Below are positions 25,306 through 33,200 of a stretch of 64,000 nucleotides of DNA, one piece after another. Under the pieces are notes generated by a model. The model ran no database searches, was not told the DNA's origin, and was given only the letters and a program-made list of their open reading frames with translations. Within the stretch, counting starts at the first letter, position 1. Each line of letters starts with the position of its first letter. Origin of the DNA: Oryzobacter faecalis (GTDB lineage Bacteria > Actinomycetota > Actinomycetes > Actinomycetales > Dermatophilaceae); assembly GCF_046764005.1 (NCBI RefSeq), contig NZ_JBKOFW010000004.1, positions 310,001 to 374,000 of the forward strand, read 5' to 3'. Position numbers and translations under genes: made by a program.

Positions 25306-26832
25306 ATGGGAGGCACCCGCGGCAGCGCCGTGCTCGAGCGGCGGTCGGTGGCCGACGGCCCGATCCGCGTCGACACCAGGGCCCCCAGGGACCTCGCCCG
25401 CAACCGGCGCCGCGCCCTCGCCCTCCTCGTCCTCACGGTCGTCCTGCCCGGCTCGGCCCAGCTGGCGGCCGGCAACCGCTCCCTCGGCCGCGCCGCCCTG
25501 CGGGTGTGGGCCGGCCTGCTCGGCTCGGGGGTGCTCCTCGGTCTGCTCTTCGTCGTCAGCCGCGAGGCCGCCCTCACGGTGCTCACCCACCGGTGGACCC
25601 TCGCGGTCGCCGAGTGGGTCCTCTACGGCGTCGCGGCGCTCTGGCTCGTGCTCCTCGTCGACGCCTGGCGCCTCGGCCGGCCCGAGGAGCTGACCCGCCG
25701 CGACCGGCGCACCGTCCTCGGCATCGTCCTCGTGGCGGTCGTCGTCCTCTCCGGCGGCACTGCCTGGGCCGGCACGACCGTGGGCGAGGCGCGCAGCGCG
25801 ATGGCCTCGCTCTTCACCTCCGGCGAGGCGCTCGCCACCGCCGACGGGCGCTACAACATCCTCCTCCTCGGCGGCGACAGCGGCGCCGGGCGCGAGGGCC
25901 TGCGCCCGGACTCGATCCAGCTCGCGAGCGTCGACGCCGAGACCGGCCGGGCCGTGCTCTTCGGGTTCTCCCGCGAGACCGAGCACATCACCTTCCGGCC
26001 GGGCTCGACGATGGCGCGGCTCATGCCCGAGGGCTGGACCTGCGGTGACGAGTGCCTGCTCAACGGGCTCTACACCTGGGCCCACGACCACGCGGACCAG
26101 TTCCCGAAGGATGCCGGCGACCCGGGCGTCCTCGCGACGACCGAGGCCGTCGAGTCCCTGACCGACCTCGACGTCCAGTACCACGTCCTCGTCGACCTCA
26201 AGGGCTTCAGCAGCCTCGTCGACGCCGTCGGCGGCCTCGACATCACCGTGCAGCGGCGCACCCCGATCGGTGGTGGGGCCTCGCCGATCAAGGGCTGGAT
26301 CGAGCCCGGGCAGCGGCACCTCGACGGCTACCACGCCCTGTGGTACGCCCGCAGCCGCACCAAGTCGACGAACTACGAGCGGATGGCGCGGCAGCGGTGC
26401 GTCGTCACGGCGCTGGTCCGCCAGCTCGACCCGCAGACGCTCGCCCTCAACCTCGGCGAGATCCTCGAGGCGACGAAGGGCGTCGTGCGCACCGACGTCC
26501 CGCAGGCGGCCCTGCCGGCGCTCGCCGACGTCGCGGTGAGGACCAAGGCGCAGAAGATCACGTCGGTGAACTTCGTGCCCCCGCTCATCAAGCCGTGGGA
26601 CTTCGACCCGCAGGTGGTGCGGCGCACGGTGGCGCAGACGATCGAGAGGTCCGAGCGGGCCGACGACCGGGCCGCCGCGGCCGCGCCGAAGGCCACGGCG
26701 TCCTCGACCTCGGGCGACGGCCCGGCCGCCGCGACGCCCGCGAAGCCGACGAAGCAGGCCGTGATGGACCGCCCCGGCAGCGACCCGGACGCCGACACGA
26801 GCGACCTCGCGAGCGTCTGCTCGGCCGGCTGA
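25306..26832 (+). CDS. LCP family protein with multi-TM N-terminus
   Basis: 508 aa. Unlike the other two LCP proteins it starts with several hydrophobic segments (LALLVLTVVLPGSAQLAAG, AGLLGSGVLLGLLFVV, WVLYGVAALWLVLLVD, GIVLVAVVVLSGG) and then the LCP domain from about residue 183 (YNILLLGGDSGAGREG, RPDSIQLASVD). The usual IPRD is FSRET here: the Arg is kept and Asp is replaced by Glu. VDLKGFSSLVDAVGGLDITV, ARSRTKSTNYERMARQRC and a Cys-ended tail follow. ATG 25306 chosen; no Shine-Dalgarno. It precedes the TagF-like gene by 43 nt. Confidence 0.88.
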   Translation: MGGTRGSAVLERRSVADGPIRVDTRAPRDLARNRRRALALLVLTVVLPGSAQLAAGNRSLGRAALRVWAGLLGSGVLLGLLFVVSREAALTVLTHRWTLAVAEWVLYGVAALWLVLLVDAWRLGRPEELTRRDRRTVLGIVLVAVVVLSGGTAWAGTTVGEARSAMASLFTSGEALATADGRYNILLLGGDSGAGREGLRPDSIQLASVDAETGRAVLFGFSRETEHITFRPGSTMARLMPEGWTCGDECLLNGLYTWAHDHADQFPKDAGDPGVLATTEAVESLTDLDVQYHVLVDLKGFSSLVDAVGGLDITVQRRTPIGGGASPIKGWIEPGQRHLDGYHALWYARSRTKSTNYERMARQRCVVTALVRQLDPQTLALNLGEILEATKGVVRTDVPQAALPALADVAVRTKAQKITSVNFVPPLIKPWDFDPQVVRRTVAQTIERSERADDRAAAAAPKATASSTSGDGPAAATPAKPTKQAVMDRPGSDPDADTSDLASVCSAG

Positions 26833-26863
26833 CGCCGCCTCGGGTGGGCTCACGCCGGTACGG

Positions 26864-26869
26864 GATACT
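26864..26869 (+). promoter_or_regulatory. -10-like GATACT before the tandem TagF gene
   Basis: GATACT, identical to the hexamer before the LCP gene at 25306, lies 6 nt before GTG 26876; no Shine-Dalgarno sequence is present. Confidence 0.4.
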
Positions 26870-26875
26870 CCTCCG

Positions 26876-29179
26876 GTGACGTCCAACGCCTTCGCCCGGC
26901 AGAACGCGGCGAAGCTCCTCTGGGCGCCGCGCTACCTCCTCGGCGACCTCGTGACCCGCGTCGTGCCCCGCCGTCGCGAGCGGTGGGTCGTCGGCAGTGC
27001 GTTCGGCGTCCACGACGGCGCCCGCGCCCTCGTCGAGGAGCTCGTCGCCCGGGGCCGCGGGCGCGACGTCACCTGGCTGGCGCGGTCCGAGGCCGAGGAG
27101 GAGGACGCCCGCCGGCTCGGCGTGCGCGTGGCCCGGCACGGCTCGGGTGCCGCCTTCCGTGCCGCCGTGCGCGCCGGCGTCGTCGTCCTCACCCACGGCT
27201 TCGGCGACGCGAGCCGGTTCGGCACCCGGGGGGCGCTCGTCGTGCAGCTCTGGCACGGGAGCCCGCTCAAGCGGATGCACCTGGACAGCCCGGCCGCGAT
27301 GCGCCTGCCGGTGCTCGGCGACCGCGGCCCCGTCCCGGGCCTGCTGGCGCAGGCCTACCGGCGGGGTGGGGCGCGCATCGGCCTGCTGCCCGTGGCCTCC
27401 TCCACCGTGCGGCCCTTCATGGCGAGCGCCCTCGGCGTCGACCCGTCCCGCGTCGAGGTGCTCGGTGAGCCGCGCACGGACGTCCTGCACCGCGGGAGCG
27501 CCGGCGACCGGCGCGCGGCGGCGCGGCGCCGGCTCGAGGAGGCCGTCGGCCCGCTCGGCGACCGCACGGTCGTGCTCCTGGCCCCGACGTGGCGCGACGG
27601 CGCGGGCGACCCCGTCGTCCCGACCGCGGCCGAGTGGACGGCGCTGGACGCCTGGCTCGAGGCGCGCGACGCCGTCCTCCTCGTCCGCCCGCACCCGCTG
27701 GCCGTCGGGGACTGGTCGCACGAGGGCGAGCGGGTCCGGCTCCTCGGGTCGGCCGTCGAGCCCGACGTCATCCGGGTGCTGTGGGGGGTCGACGCCGTCG
27801 TCAGCGACTACTCGTCGATCGTCGTCGACGCCGCGGTGACCGGGTCCCCGCTCGTCTTCCTCGCCCCGGACGAGGCCGAGTACACCGCACGCCACGGCCT
27901 CTACCTCCCGTACGCGCAGACCACCGGTGGGTCGGTGCAGCGCTCCTGGGCCGAGGCGCTCGAGCGTCTCGACGCGGTCCTCCCCGGCGGGTCGGCGGCC
28001 GACGAGGCGGCAGCACACGCCGCCGGGCTCGCCGCGCGCTACCACGAGGTCACCGACGGCCGGGCCGCCGAGCGCGTCGTCGACCGGGTGGACGAGCTCC
28101 TCGGTGCCGCAGCCGGGCGGCCGCAGCGGGTGTTCTTCGAGAGCTTCCACGGGCGCACCGTGGCCTGCAACCCGGCGGCGCTCGACCGCGAGATCGCCAC
28201 CCGCTTTCCCACGGCGACGCGCACGTGGTCGGTCTCGCGCGACGGGGTGGAGGTCCCCGATGGCGCCACGGGGGTCCGCGTCGGGACGCCCGAGTGGCTG
28301 GCCGCGCGCGACGCCGCCGACCTCCTCGTCCTCAACGACTGGATCGAGGACGACTGGCGGCCGCGGCGCGACCAGTTCGTCCTCCAGACCTGGCACGGCA
28401 CCCCGCTCAAGCGGATCGCCCTCGGTCGGCGCGGCCGGACCCCGCGCCTCGTCGCGGCGGTCGTCAAGCAGTCGACCCGCTGGTCGGCGATGCTCGCGCA
28501 GAACCCGTTCGGGGCCCGCGCACTGCGCCGCAGCTATGCGGTCGCGAAGCCGATGTGGACCCTCGGCTACCCGCGCAACGACGTCCTCGTCACCGGCGCC
28601 GACCCCGGCCTGCGCAACCGGCTCGGTGTCACGACCCCCAAGGTCGTCCTCTACGCCCCGACCTGGCGCGACGACGCCCTCGAGGGCCCCGACCCGCTCG
28701 ACGCCGTCGACCTCGCGCGGCGGCTCGGCCCCGACTGGACCGTCCTCGTCCGCGGCCACGCCCGCACCCTCGACCGGCGCCGCGCCGTCGACGGCGAGCG
28801 GGTCCTCGACGTCTCCGCCCACCCCGACGTCAGCGACCTCATGGCCGTGTCCGACGTCCTCGTCACGGACTACTCGTCGGTGATGTTCGACTTCAGCGCG
28901 ACCGGTCGGCCGCTGGTGTTCTACGTCGCCGACGAGGAGCGTTACGCGAGCGAGGTCCGCGGGTTCGCGTGGGACCTGCGCGCCACGGCCCCCGGGCCGC
29001 TCGTCCGCACGGTCCAGGAGTGCGCCGACGCCGTGGCCCGGGCCCACGACCCGGCCGAGCGCGACCGCTGGTCCGCGCGGTACCGGGCCTGGCGGGCGGA
29101 GTTCAACCCGCTCGACGACGGCCACGCGTCGGAACGCGTCGTCGACAGGCTCGTCGAGGTCGGCGCCCTCCGCCCGTGA
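26876..29179 (+). CDS. Tandem CDP-glycerol:poly(glycerophosphate) transferase (two TagF/TagB domains)
   Basis: 767 aa with two complete Glyphos_transf domains. Domain 1: QLWHGSPLKRM (~123), LLVRPHPLAV (~272), SDYSSIVVDAA (~310). Domain 2 begins about residue 419 (RVFFESFHGR): QTWHGTPLKRI (~503), VLVRGHARTL (~625), TDYSSVMFDFS (~664). Both domains keep the two catalytic His regions known from TagF, so both may be active. They would add glycerol-phosphate from CDP-glycerol to a membrane-bound acceptor; CDP-glycerol would come from tagD at 52363. GTG start, probably leaderless. A ribitol-phosphate donor is possible. Confidence 0.87.
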   Translation: MTSNAFARQNAAKLLWAPRYLLGDLVTRVVPRRRERWVVGSAFGVHDGARALVEELVARGRGRDVTWLARSEAEEEDARRLGVRVARHGSGAAFRAAVRAGVVVLTHGFGDASRFGTRGALVVQLWHGSPLKRMHLDSPAAMRLPVLGDRGPVPGLLAQAYRRGGARIGLLPVASSTVRPFMASALGVDPSRVEVLGEPRTDVLHRGSAGDRRAAARRRLEEAVGPLGDRTVVLLAPTWRDGAGDPVVPTAAEWTALDAWLEARDAVLLVRPHPLAVGDWSHEGERVRLLGSAVEPDVIRVLWGVDAVVSDYSSIVVDAAVTGSPLVFLAPDEAEYTARHGLYLPYAQTTGGSVQRSWAEALERLDAVLPGGSAADEAAAHAAGLAARYHEVTDGRAAERVVDRVDELLGAAAGRPQRVFFESFHGRTVACNPAALDREIATRFPTATRTWSVSRDGVEVPDGATGVRVGTPEWLAARDAADLLVLNDWIEDDWRPRRDQFVLQTWHGTPLKRIALGRRGRTPRLVAAVVKQSTRWSAMLAQNPFGARALRRSYAVAKPMWTLGYPRNDVLVTGADPGLRNRLGVTTPKVVLYAPTWRDDALEGPDPLDAVDLARRLGPDWTVLVRGHARTLDRRRAVDGERVLDVSAHPDVSDLMAVSDVLVTDYSSVMFDFSATGRPLVFYVADEERYASEVRGFAWDLRATAPGPLVRTVQECADAVARAHDPAERDRWSARYRAWRAEFNPLDDGHASERVVDRLVEVGALRP

Positions 29180-29320
29180 GGGTGGCGGTCCGCCCAGCCC
29201 GCCGAGGTCGGCGGCCGCCCCGCACGCACGACGTCCGCTCCCGGCCGCACCGGCTGCCTTCTCGGCGACGGGGGCCTCCGCCCGCGCCGAAGGCCGGTAC
29301 CTCTTCGCTCGCTACGCTTC

Positions 29321-29590
29321 GCGTCACCCCAGGAAGCAAAGGCGGCTGCGTCACCCCAGGAAGCAAAGGCGGCTGCGTCACCCCAGGAAGCAAAGGCGGC
29401 TGCGTCTCCACGGGAGGCGAAGGCGGCTGCGTCTCCACGGGAGGCGAAGGCGGCTGCGTCTCCACGGGAGGCGAAGGCGGCTGCGTCTCCACGGGAGGCG
29501 AAGGCGGCTGCGTCTCCACGGGAGGCGAAGGCGGCTGCGTCTCCACGGGAGGCGAAGGCGGCTGCGTCTCCACGGGAGGCAGATCGCTTT
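29321..29590 (+). repeat. 27-bp tandem repeat array
   Basis: Three units of type GCGTCACCCCAGGAAGCAAA-plus-7 (29321-29401), then six units of a second type beginning GCGTCTCCACGGGAGGCGAA (29402-29563) and a broken seventh. All units end in GGCGGCT. Copies within each type are identical. The period is a multiple of three, so reading frames stay open, but the implied 9-residue repeats have no gene context. Confidence 0.9.
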
Positions 29591-29611
29591 GCCTCGCCGG
29601 GTGAGGCAGCA

Positions 29612-29640
29612 CGCTTTGCCTCGCCAGGGGAGGCAAAGCG
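29612..29640. terminator. Perfect 11-bp hairpin CGCTTTGCCTC/GAGGCAAAGCG
   Basis: Loop of 7 nt. It is placed between the convergent TagF-like and GT2 genes, inside the repeat block, and would end transcription from either side. A second, imperfect CTTTGCCTC stands at 29587-29595. Confidence 0.5.
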
Positions 29641-29690
29641 TAGTGCGTGACCCAGCCATGGTGGGCGAGTGCTCGACCGCGCCCCCGCGC

Positions 29691-29834
29691 CACCACCGCC
29701 CAGCGCGTCACCACCGCCCAGCGCGTCACCACCGCCCAGCGCGTCACCACCGCCCAGCGCGCCACCACCGCCCAGCGCGTCACCACCGCGCTACGCGCCA
29801 CCACCGCGCCACCGCGCCACCGCGCCACCGCGCC
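29691..29834 (+). repeat. 18-bp tandem repeat array running into an 8-bp array
   Basis: About six units of CACCACCGCCCAGCGCGT (29691-29798, the last two diverged), then CACCACCGCGC and four units of CACCGCGC. Strong strand bias: nearly no G runs on one strand. Confidence 0.85.
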
Positions 29835-29953
29835 GTGGAGCGCGAGGCGGCTGCCCAGGTGAGTGTCGCGTGAACGAGGGCCCCGCCCGCCTCGCCTGCC
29901 TCCACCCGCCTACCTCCACCCCCCTGCCTCCACCCGCGAGCGCAGGTGACCGG

Positions 29954-30973
29954 CTACCGGCGGCGCAGGCGCGAGCTGTCGACGGTCGTCCCGGCCCCGC
30001 CGACGACGCCCTTGACGAACCCCACGCCCCACGTCGTCTGGATGACGGTGAGCACGGCGGCGTCCCGCAGCCGGTCGCGCGGGCTCTCGGCCCCCATCGA
30101 CCGGGCCGCGTGGCCGAGGAAGGCCGCGTAGGCGGCGGGCGCGAGGTGGGCGAGGGCGAAGGGCAGCGGGCGGCGCCGGTCGAGCCCGGTGACCGCGACG
30201 GCCGCGCTCGCGGCGAGTCCCGCGACGAGGGCCGGTGCCGCGAGGTAGCGCCCGGCCGTGCGGCCCTGCCGGCGCACGAGCTCGCCGCGCCACACGCCTG
30301 TCGCGTACATCTGCCGGGCGAGCGGCGCCCAGCCCTCGCGCGGCCAGTAGGTGACGTCGACGTGGGGGAGGAGCCAGACGGCGTGCCCCGCGGCCAGGAG
30401 GCGCTGGTTCAGCTCGTAGTCCTCGCCACGCTTGAGCGTCTCGTCCCAGGCCCCGACCTCGAGGAGCGGTCCGCGCCGGAACGCCCCGAGGTAGGCCGTC
30501 TCGGCCGGCCCCTCGACGGTGCCCGCGTGGTGCGGCCCGCCGCCGAGGCCCAGCCCGCTGTTGTACGCGCGGGCCACGGAGCGCTGGAAGGGGGTGCGCC
30601 CGCGGGCCTTCATGACGCCGCCGACGTTGGCCGCGCCGGACCGCTCGAGCGCGGCGACGACCTCGGCCGTGTACCCGGCCGGCAGCTCGGTGTGGGAGTC
30701 GACGCGGATGACGACCTCGCCGCTCGAGGCCGCCAGGGCGACGTTGAGCCCCACCGGGATGTCGGTGTGCGGGTTCTCGACGACGCGCACGCGGGGGTCG
30801 CGGGCCGCGAGCCGGGCGGCGGCGTCGGCGGTGCCGTCGGTGGACGGGGCGACCGCGATGACGACCTCCTGCGGCCCGTCGTACTCCTGCGCGAGGATCG
30901 CGCCGACGGCGGCGGGCAGGCGAACGGCCTCGTTGAGGACGGGCACGAGGTACGACACGGAGGGCAGCGGCAC
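29954..30973 (-). CDS. Glycosyltransferase family 2 (membrane-associated)
   Basis: 339 aa. GT-A fold: VSYLVPVLNEAVRLPAAVGAIL, VVIAVAPSTDGT, IRVDSHTEL (DxD-type), ETLKRGEDYELNQRL for the acceptor loop. Hydrophobic C-terminal segments (ALVAGLAASAAVAVTGL, LAHLAPAAYAAFLGHA) suggest membrane attachment. It resembles succinoglycan/ExoA-like GT2 enzymes. GTG start at 30973 has AGGTGA a few nt upstream, and a TAGCCT hexamer (complement of 31008-31013) could start a ~28-nt leader. Confidence 0.85.
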   Translation of the reverse strand: MPLPSVSYLVPVLNEAVRLPAAVGAILAQEYDGPQEVVIAVAPSTDGTADAAARLAARDPRVRVVENPHTDIPVGLNVALAASSGEVVIRVDSHTELPAGYTAEVVAALERSGAANVGGVMKARGRTPFQRSVARAYNSGLGLGGGPHHAGTVEGPAETAYLGAFRRGPLLEVGAWDETLKRGEDYELNQRLLAAGHAVWLLPHVDVTYWPREGWAPLARQMYATGVWRGELVRRQGRTAGRYLAAPALVAGLAASAAVAVTGLDRRRPLPFALAHLAPAAYAAFLGHAARSMGAESPRDRLRDAAVLTVIQTTWGVGFVKGVVGGAGTTVDSSRLRRR

Positions 30974-31034
30974 GGGTCACCTGGGGGGTCGTGGACGGGG
31001 CCGGGTCAGGCTACCGGGGTCGCGCCCCCGGACG

Positions 31035-33101
31035 TCAGGACGCGCAGGCCACGCGCCGGTAGAGCGTGTACGGCTCGGCGGCCGCGACCTGCTCCCAGGC
31101 GGGGGAGGACCCCACGTCGTTGACGCCCGCGTAGAACTCGCGCGAGCGGCCGGCGCCCCACAGAAAGGGCAGCCCACCGGTGATGGCGTACTCGATCCGG
31201 TTCTCGGTGGCGACCCGGCACACCTCGGGGTCGGTGCCGACCTCGTCCAGCGAGAAGCCGACGAGGCGGGTCTCCGGGGTCGTGTTCGTCTTCTCCGTGG
31301 GGAAGTACATCTTCCGGCCGCTCACGACGTAGAGGTAGGACCCACCGCGCCACGGGTCGGCCGCGGTGACCGCGTCCGCCGGAATGTGGGTCGACAGCTC
31401 GCGCAGCGCCCTCAGCTCGCCGGGGCTGGCCCACGAACGCGCCTCTCCTGGACGGAAGTACGGCCGCAACCAGTCGACGTCGCGGTCCTTCCACGCCGCC
31501 GGCGGCACGACGACGAGCCCGAGGAGGACGCCCGCGGCGAGCAGGTCCAGCCAGGGCCGCCGGGTGCGCACGGCCACGGCGCGCCCGAGCCCGGCGAAGA
31601 GCGCGGTCGCGACGACGACCGCGGGCAGGACACCCACCGCGGCGATCCGGATCGCGTTGTTGTACCAGGGCCACGACAGGTGCCGCAGGGTCGCGTCGTC
31701 GATGGCGACGGTCTGGAAGTACAGCGCCGCGAACGACACCGTGGCGACGACCGCCCACAGGGCCCGCCGCCGCCAGACGCACACCGCGAGCACGCCGGCG
31801 ATGACGAGGTACCCGAGGAGGGGCACGGGTTCGGCGATGCGCGGGGCGAATCCCAGCACGTCGGTCCACGCCTCCGCGTGCGTCATCTCGGCACCCGGTT
31901 CCCCGACCTCGATCATCGAGGTCGGGCTCAGGTAGAGCGAGGCCACGGTCGCGGCGGCGATGGCCGCGGTGACCGTGAGGACCGGAGCCCAGCGCCACCG
32001 CGTGCCGCGGGCCTGCGCCAGCCCGCGGCGCAGCGTCGCGAACCACAGGGCGAGCCCGGCGAGGAGGACGAGGACGATGACGGCGCTCTGGTGCCCGAGA
32101 GCGAGCCCGGGCACAGCGGCCAGGGTGGCGACCGCGAGCGTCCACGTCGCGCGGGGCGACCGCTCGCGGCCGCCGATGACGTCGGTCAGCGCGACGGCGG
32201 CGGCGAGCACACCGGCAACCATCGCCTGCCCGAAGAGGTTGGGCCACAGGACCCCGAAGCCCATGAGCATGAACGGGAACGGGATGAACACCACGCTGAG
32301 CACCGCCGCCACCGGGCCTGCCGACGCGGAGGGCGCGAGGGCCGTGCGGGCGAGCACCGCCATCCCGAGCGGCCACACGAGGCCGGCCACGACGACGACG
32401 AGCGCGGAGATCGCGACGACCGCCGAGACCCCGCTCAGCAGGCTGACCGTGGCGGCGACGGCGTGGAACCCGACGGGATAGGCGACGTTCAGCGGGCGGT
32501 CGCTGAACGTCGTGCCGTGCTGGAACGACACGTCGCGCTCGGTCGCCATCCACTGGGTCACACCGAGGTGGAAGATCGTGTCCGGGTGCTGGGGGAACAG
32601 CTCGGGCGTCGAGGCGCTCGCGGTGAGGACCCGGGCGACGACCGCCGCGGCGAGGAGGACGCCGCCACCGGTCGCCAGGGCCAGCAGCCACCCGCGCACC
32701 GGCACGGCATCGGACGGCGGCGTCGCGGGTGCGTCGCCCGCGTCGCCCCGGTCGCCCCCGTCACCAGCGCGGTCCGCGTCACCCGTGCCGCCCGGGGTCT
32801 GGGCGACGGCTCCCGCCCGTCCGACCCGGCGCAGGACGAGGCGCAGCACGAGCGCGAGCAGCCACGTCGCACCCGCGGAGGCGGCCAGCGGCACCGGACC
32901 CCACGGCACCCCGAGCGGTGCGGAGACGCTGCCACCGGCGACGACGACCGCTGTCGACACGGGCGCGGCGAGGGCCAGGGCGAGGAGGCTGCGGCAGCCG
33001 AGGAGCCAGAGGGCCACGAGCCCGGGGACGAGGAGGAGGAGCAGGGCGACGAGGGCGGGGAGAGCGGCGTCGACCCACGTCGCGGTCCCGGGGATCAGCA
33101 C
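31035..33101 (-). CDS. Polytopic membrane protein, DUF6541-like (GT-C-like)
   Basis: 688 aa with roughly 13 hydrophobic segments and a soluble C-terminal third (ADPWRGGSYLYVVSGRKMYFPTEKTN, ALREL STHIPAD region). A Gly/Asp-rich linker lies near residues 103-130. HPDTIFHLGVTQWMATERDVSF, in the first outer loop, looks like the acidic loop of GT-C enzymes that use polyprenyl-phosphate sugars. That would fit extracytoplasmic decoration of the wall polymer, but this is inference. GTG 33101 is 6 nt after TAGCCT (complement of 33108-33113), so probably leaderless. Confidence 0.7.
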   Translation of the reverse strand: MLIPGTATWVDAALPALVALLLLLVPGLVALWLLGCRSLLALALAAPVSTAVVVAGGSVSAPLGVPWGPVPLAASAGATWLLALVLRLVLRRVGRAGAVAQTPGGTGDADRAGDGGDRGDAGDAPATPPSDAVPVRGWLLALATGGGVLLAAAVVARVLTASASTPELFPQHPDTIFHLGVTQWMATERDVSFQHGTTFSDRPLNVAYPVGFHAVAATVSLLSGVSAVVAISALVVVVAGLVWPLGMAVLARTALAPSASAGPVAAVLSVVFIPFPFMLMGFGVLWPNLFGQAMVAGVLAAAVALTDVIGGRERSPRATWTLAVATLAAVPGLALGHQSAVIVLVLLAGLALWFATLRRGLAQARGTRWRWAPVLTVTAAIAAATVASLYLSPTSMIEVGEPGAEMTHAEAWTDVLGFAPRIAEPVPLLGYLVIAGVLAVCVWRRRALWAVVATVSFAALYFQTVAIDDATLRHLSWPWYNNAIRIAAVGVLPAVVVATALFAGLGRAVAVRTRRPWLDLLAAGVLLGLVVVPPAAWKDRDVDWLRPYFRPGEARSWASPGELRALRELSTHIPADAVTAADPWRGGSYLYVVSGRKMYFPTEKTNTTPETRLVGFSLDEVGTDPEVCRVATENRIEYAITGGLPFLWGAGRSREFYAGVNDVGSSPAWEQVAAAEPYTLYRRVACAS

Positions 33102-33107
33102 CGTAGG

Positions 33108-33113
33108 AGGCTA
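33108..33113 (-). promoter_or_regulatory. -10 element TAGCCT for the DUF6541-like gene
   Basis: Minus-strand hexamer ending 6 nt before the GTG start; no Shine-Dalgarno sequence between them. Predicts a leaderless transcript. Confidence 0.5.
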
Positions 33114-33200
33114 CGGCACGATTCGGGGAGGCGGTCGACCCGCCACTACACTGCGCAAGGCGAACCGCACACCGGAACCGAACGGGAGAGCTGACGATCC

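Larger units (their letters stand above)
29180..29953. other. Gene-free 0.77-kb repeat block
   Basis: No credible gene. Holds the 27-bp array (29321-29590), a strong hairpin (29612-29640) and the 18-bp/8-bp array (29691-29834), listed separately. 29180-29320 is plain GC-rich sequence; 29835-29953 has loosely repeated CCTCCACCCGCC-type strings. Confidence 0.7.

Noticed and set aside
29321..29590. CRISPR array
   Set aside because: The 27-bp units are back to back with no spacers, and no cas genes are present.
29103..29828. Repeat protein encoded by the 27-bp array (9-residue repeats such as PPSPPVETQ)
   Set aside because: The frame is open only because the period is a multiple of three in GC-rich DNA; it has no start signal, no export signal and overlaps the end of the TagF-like gene.
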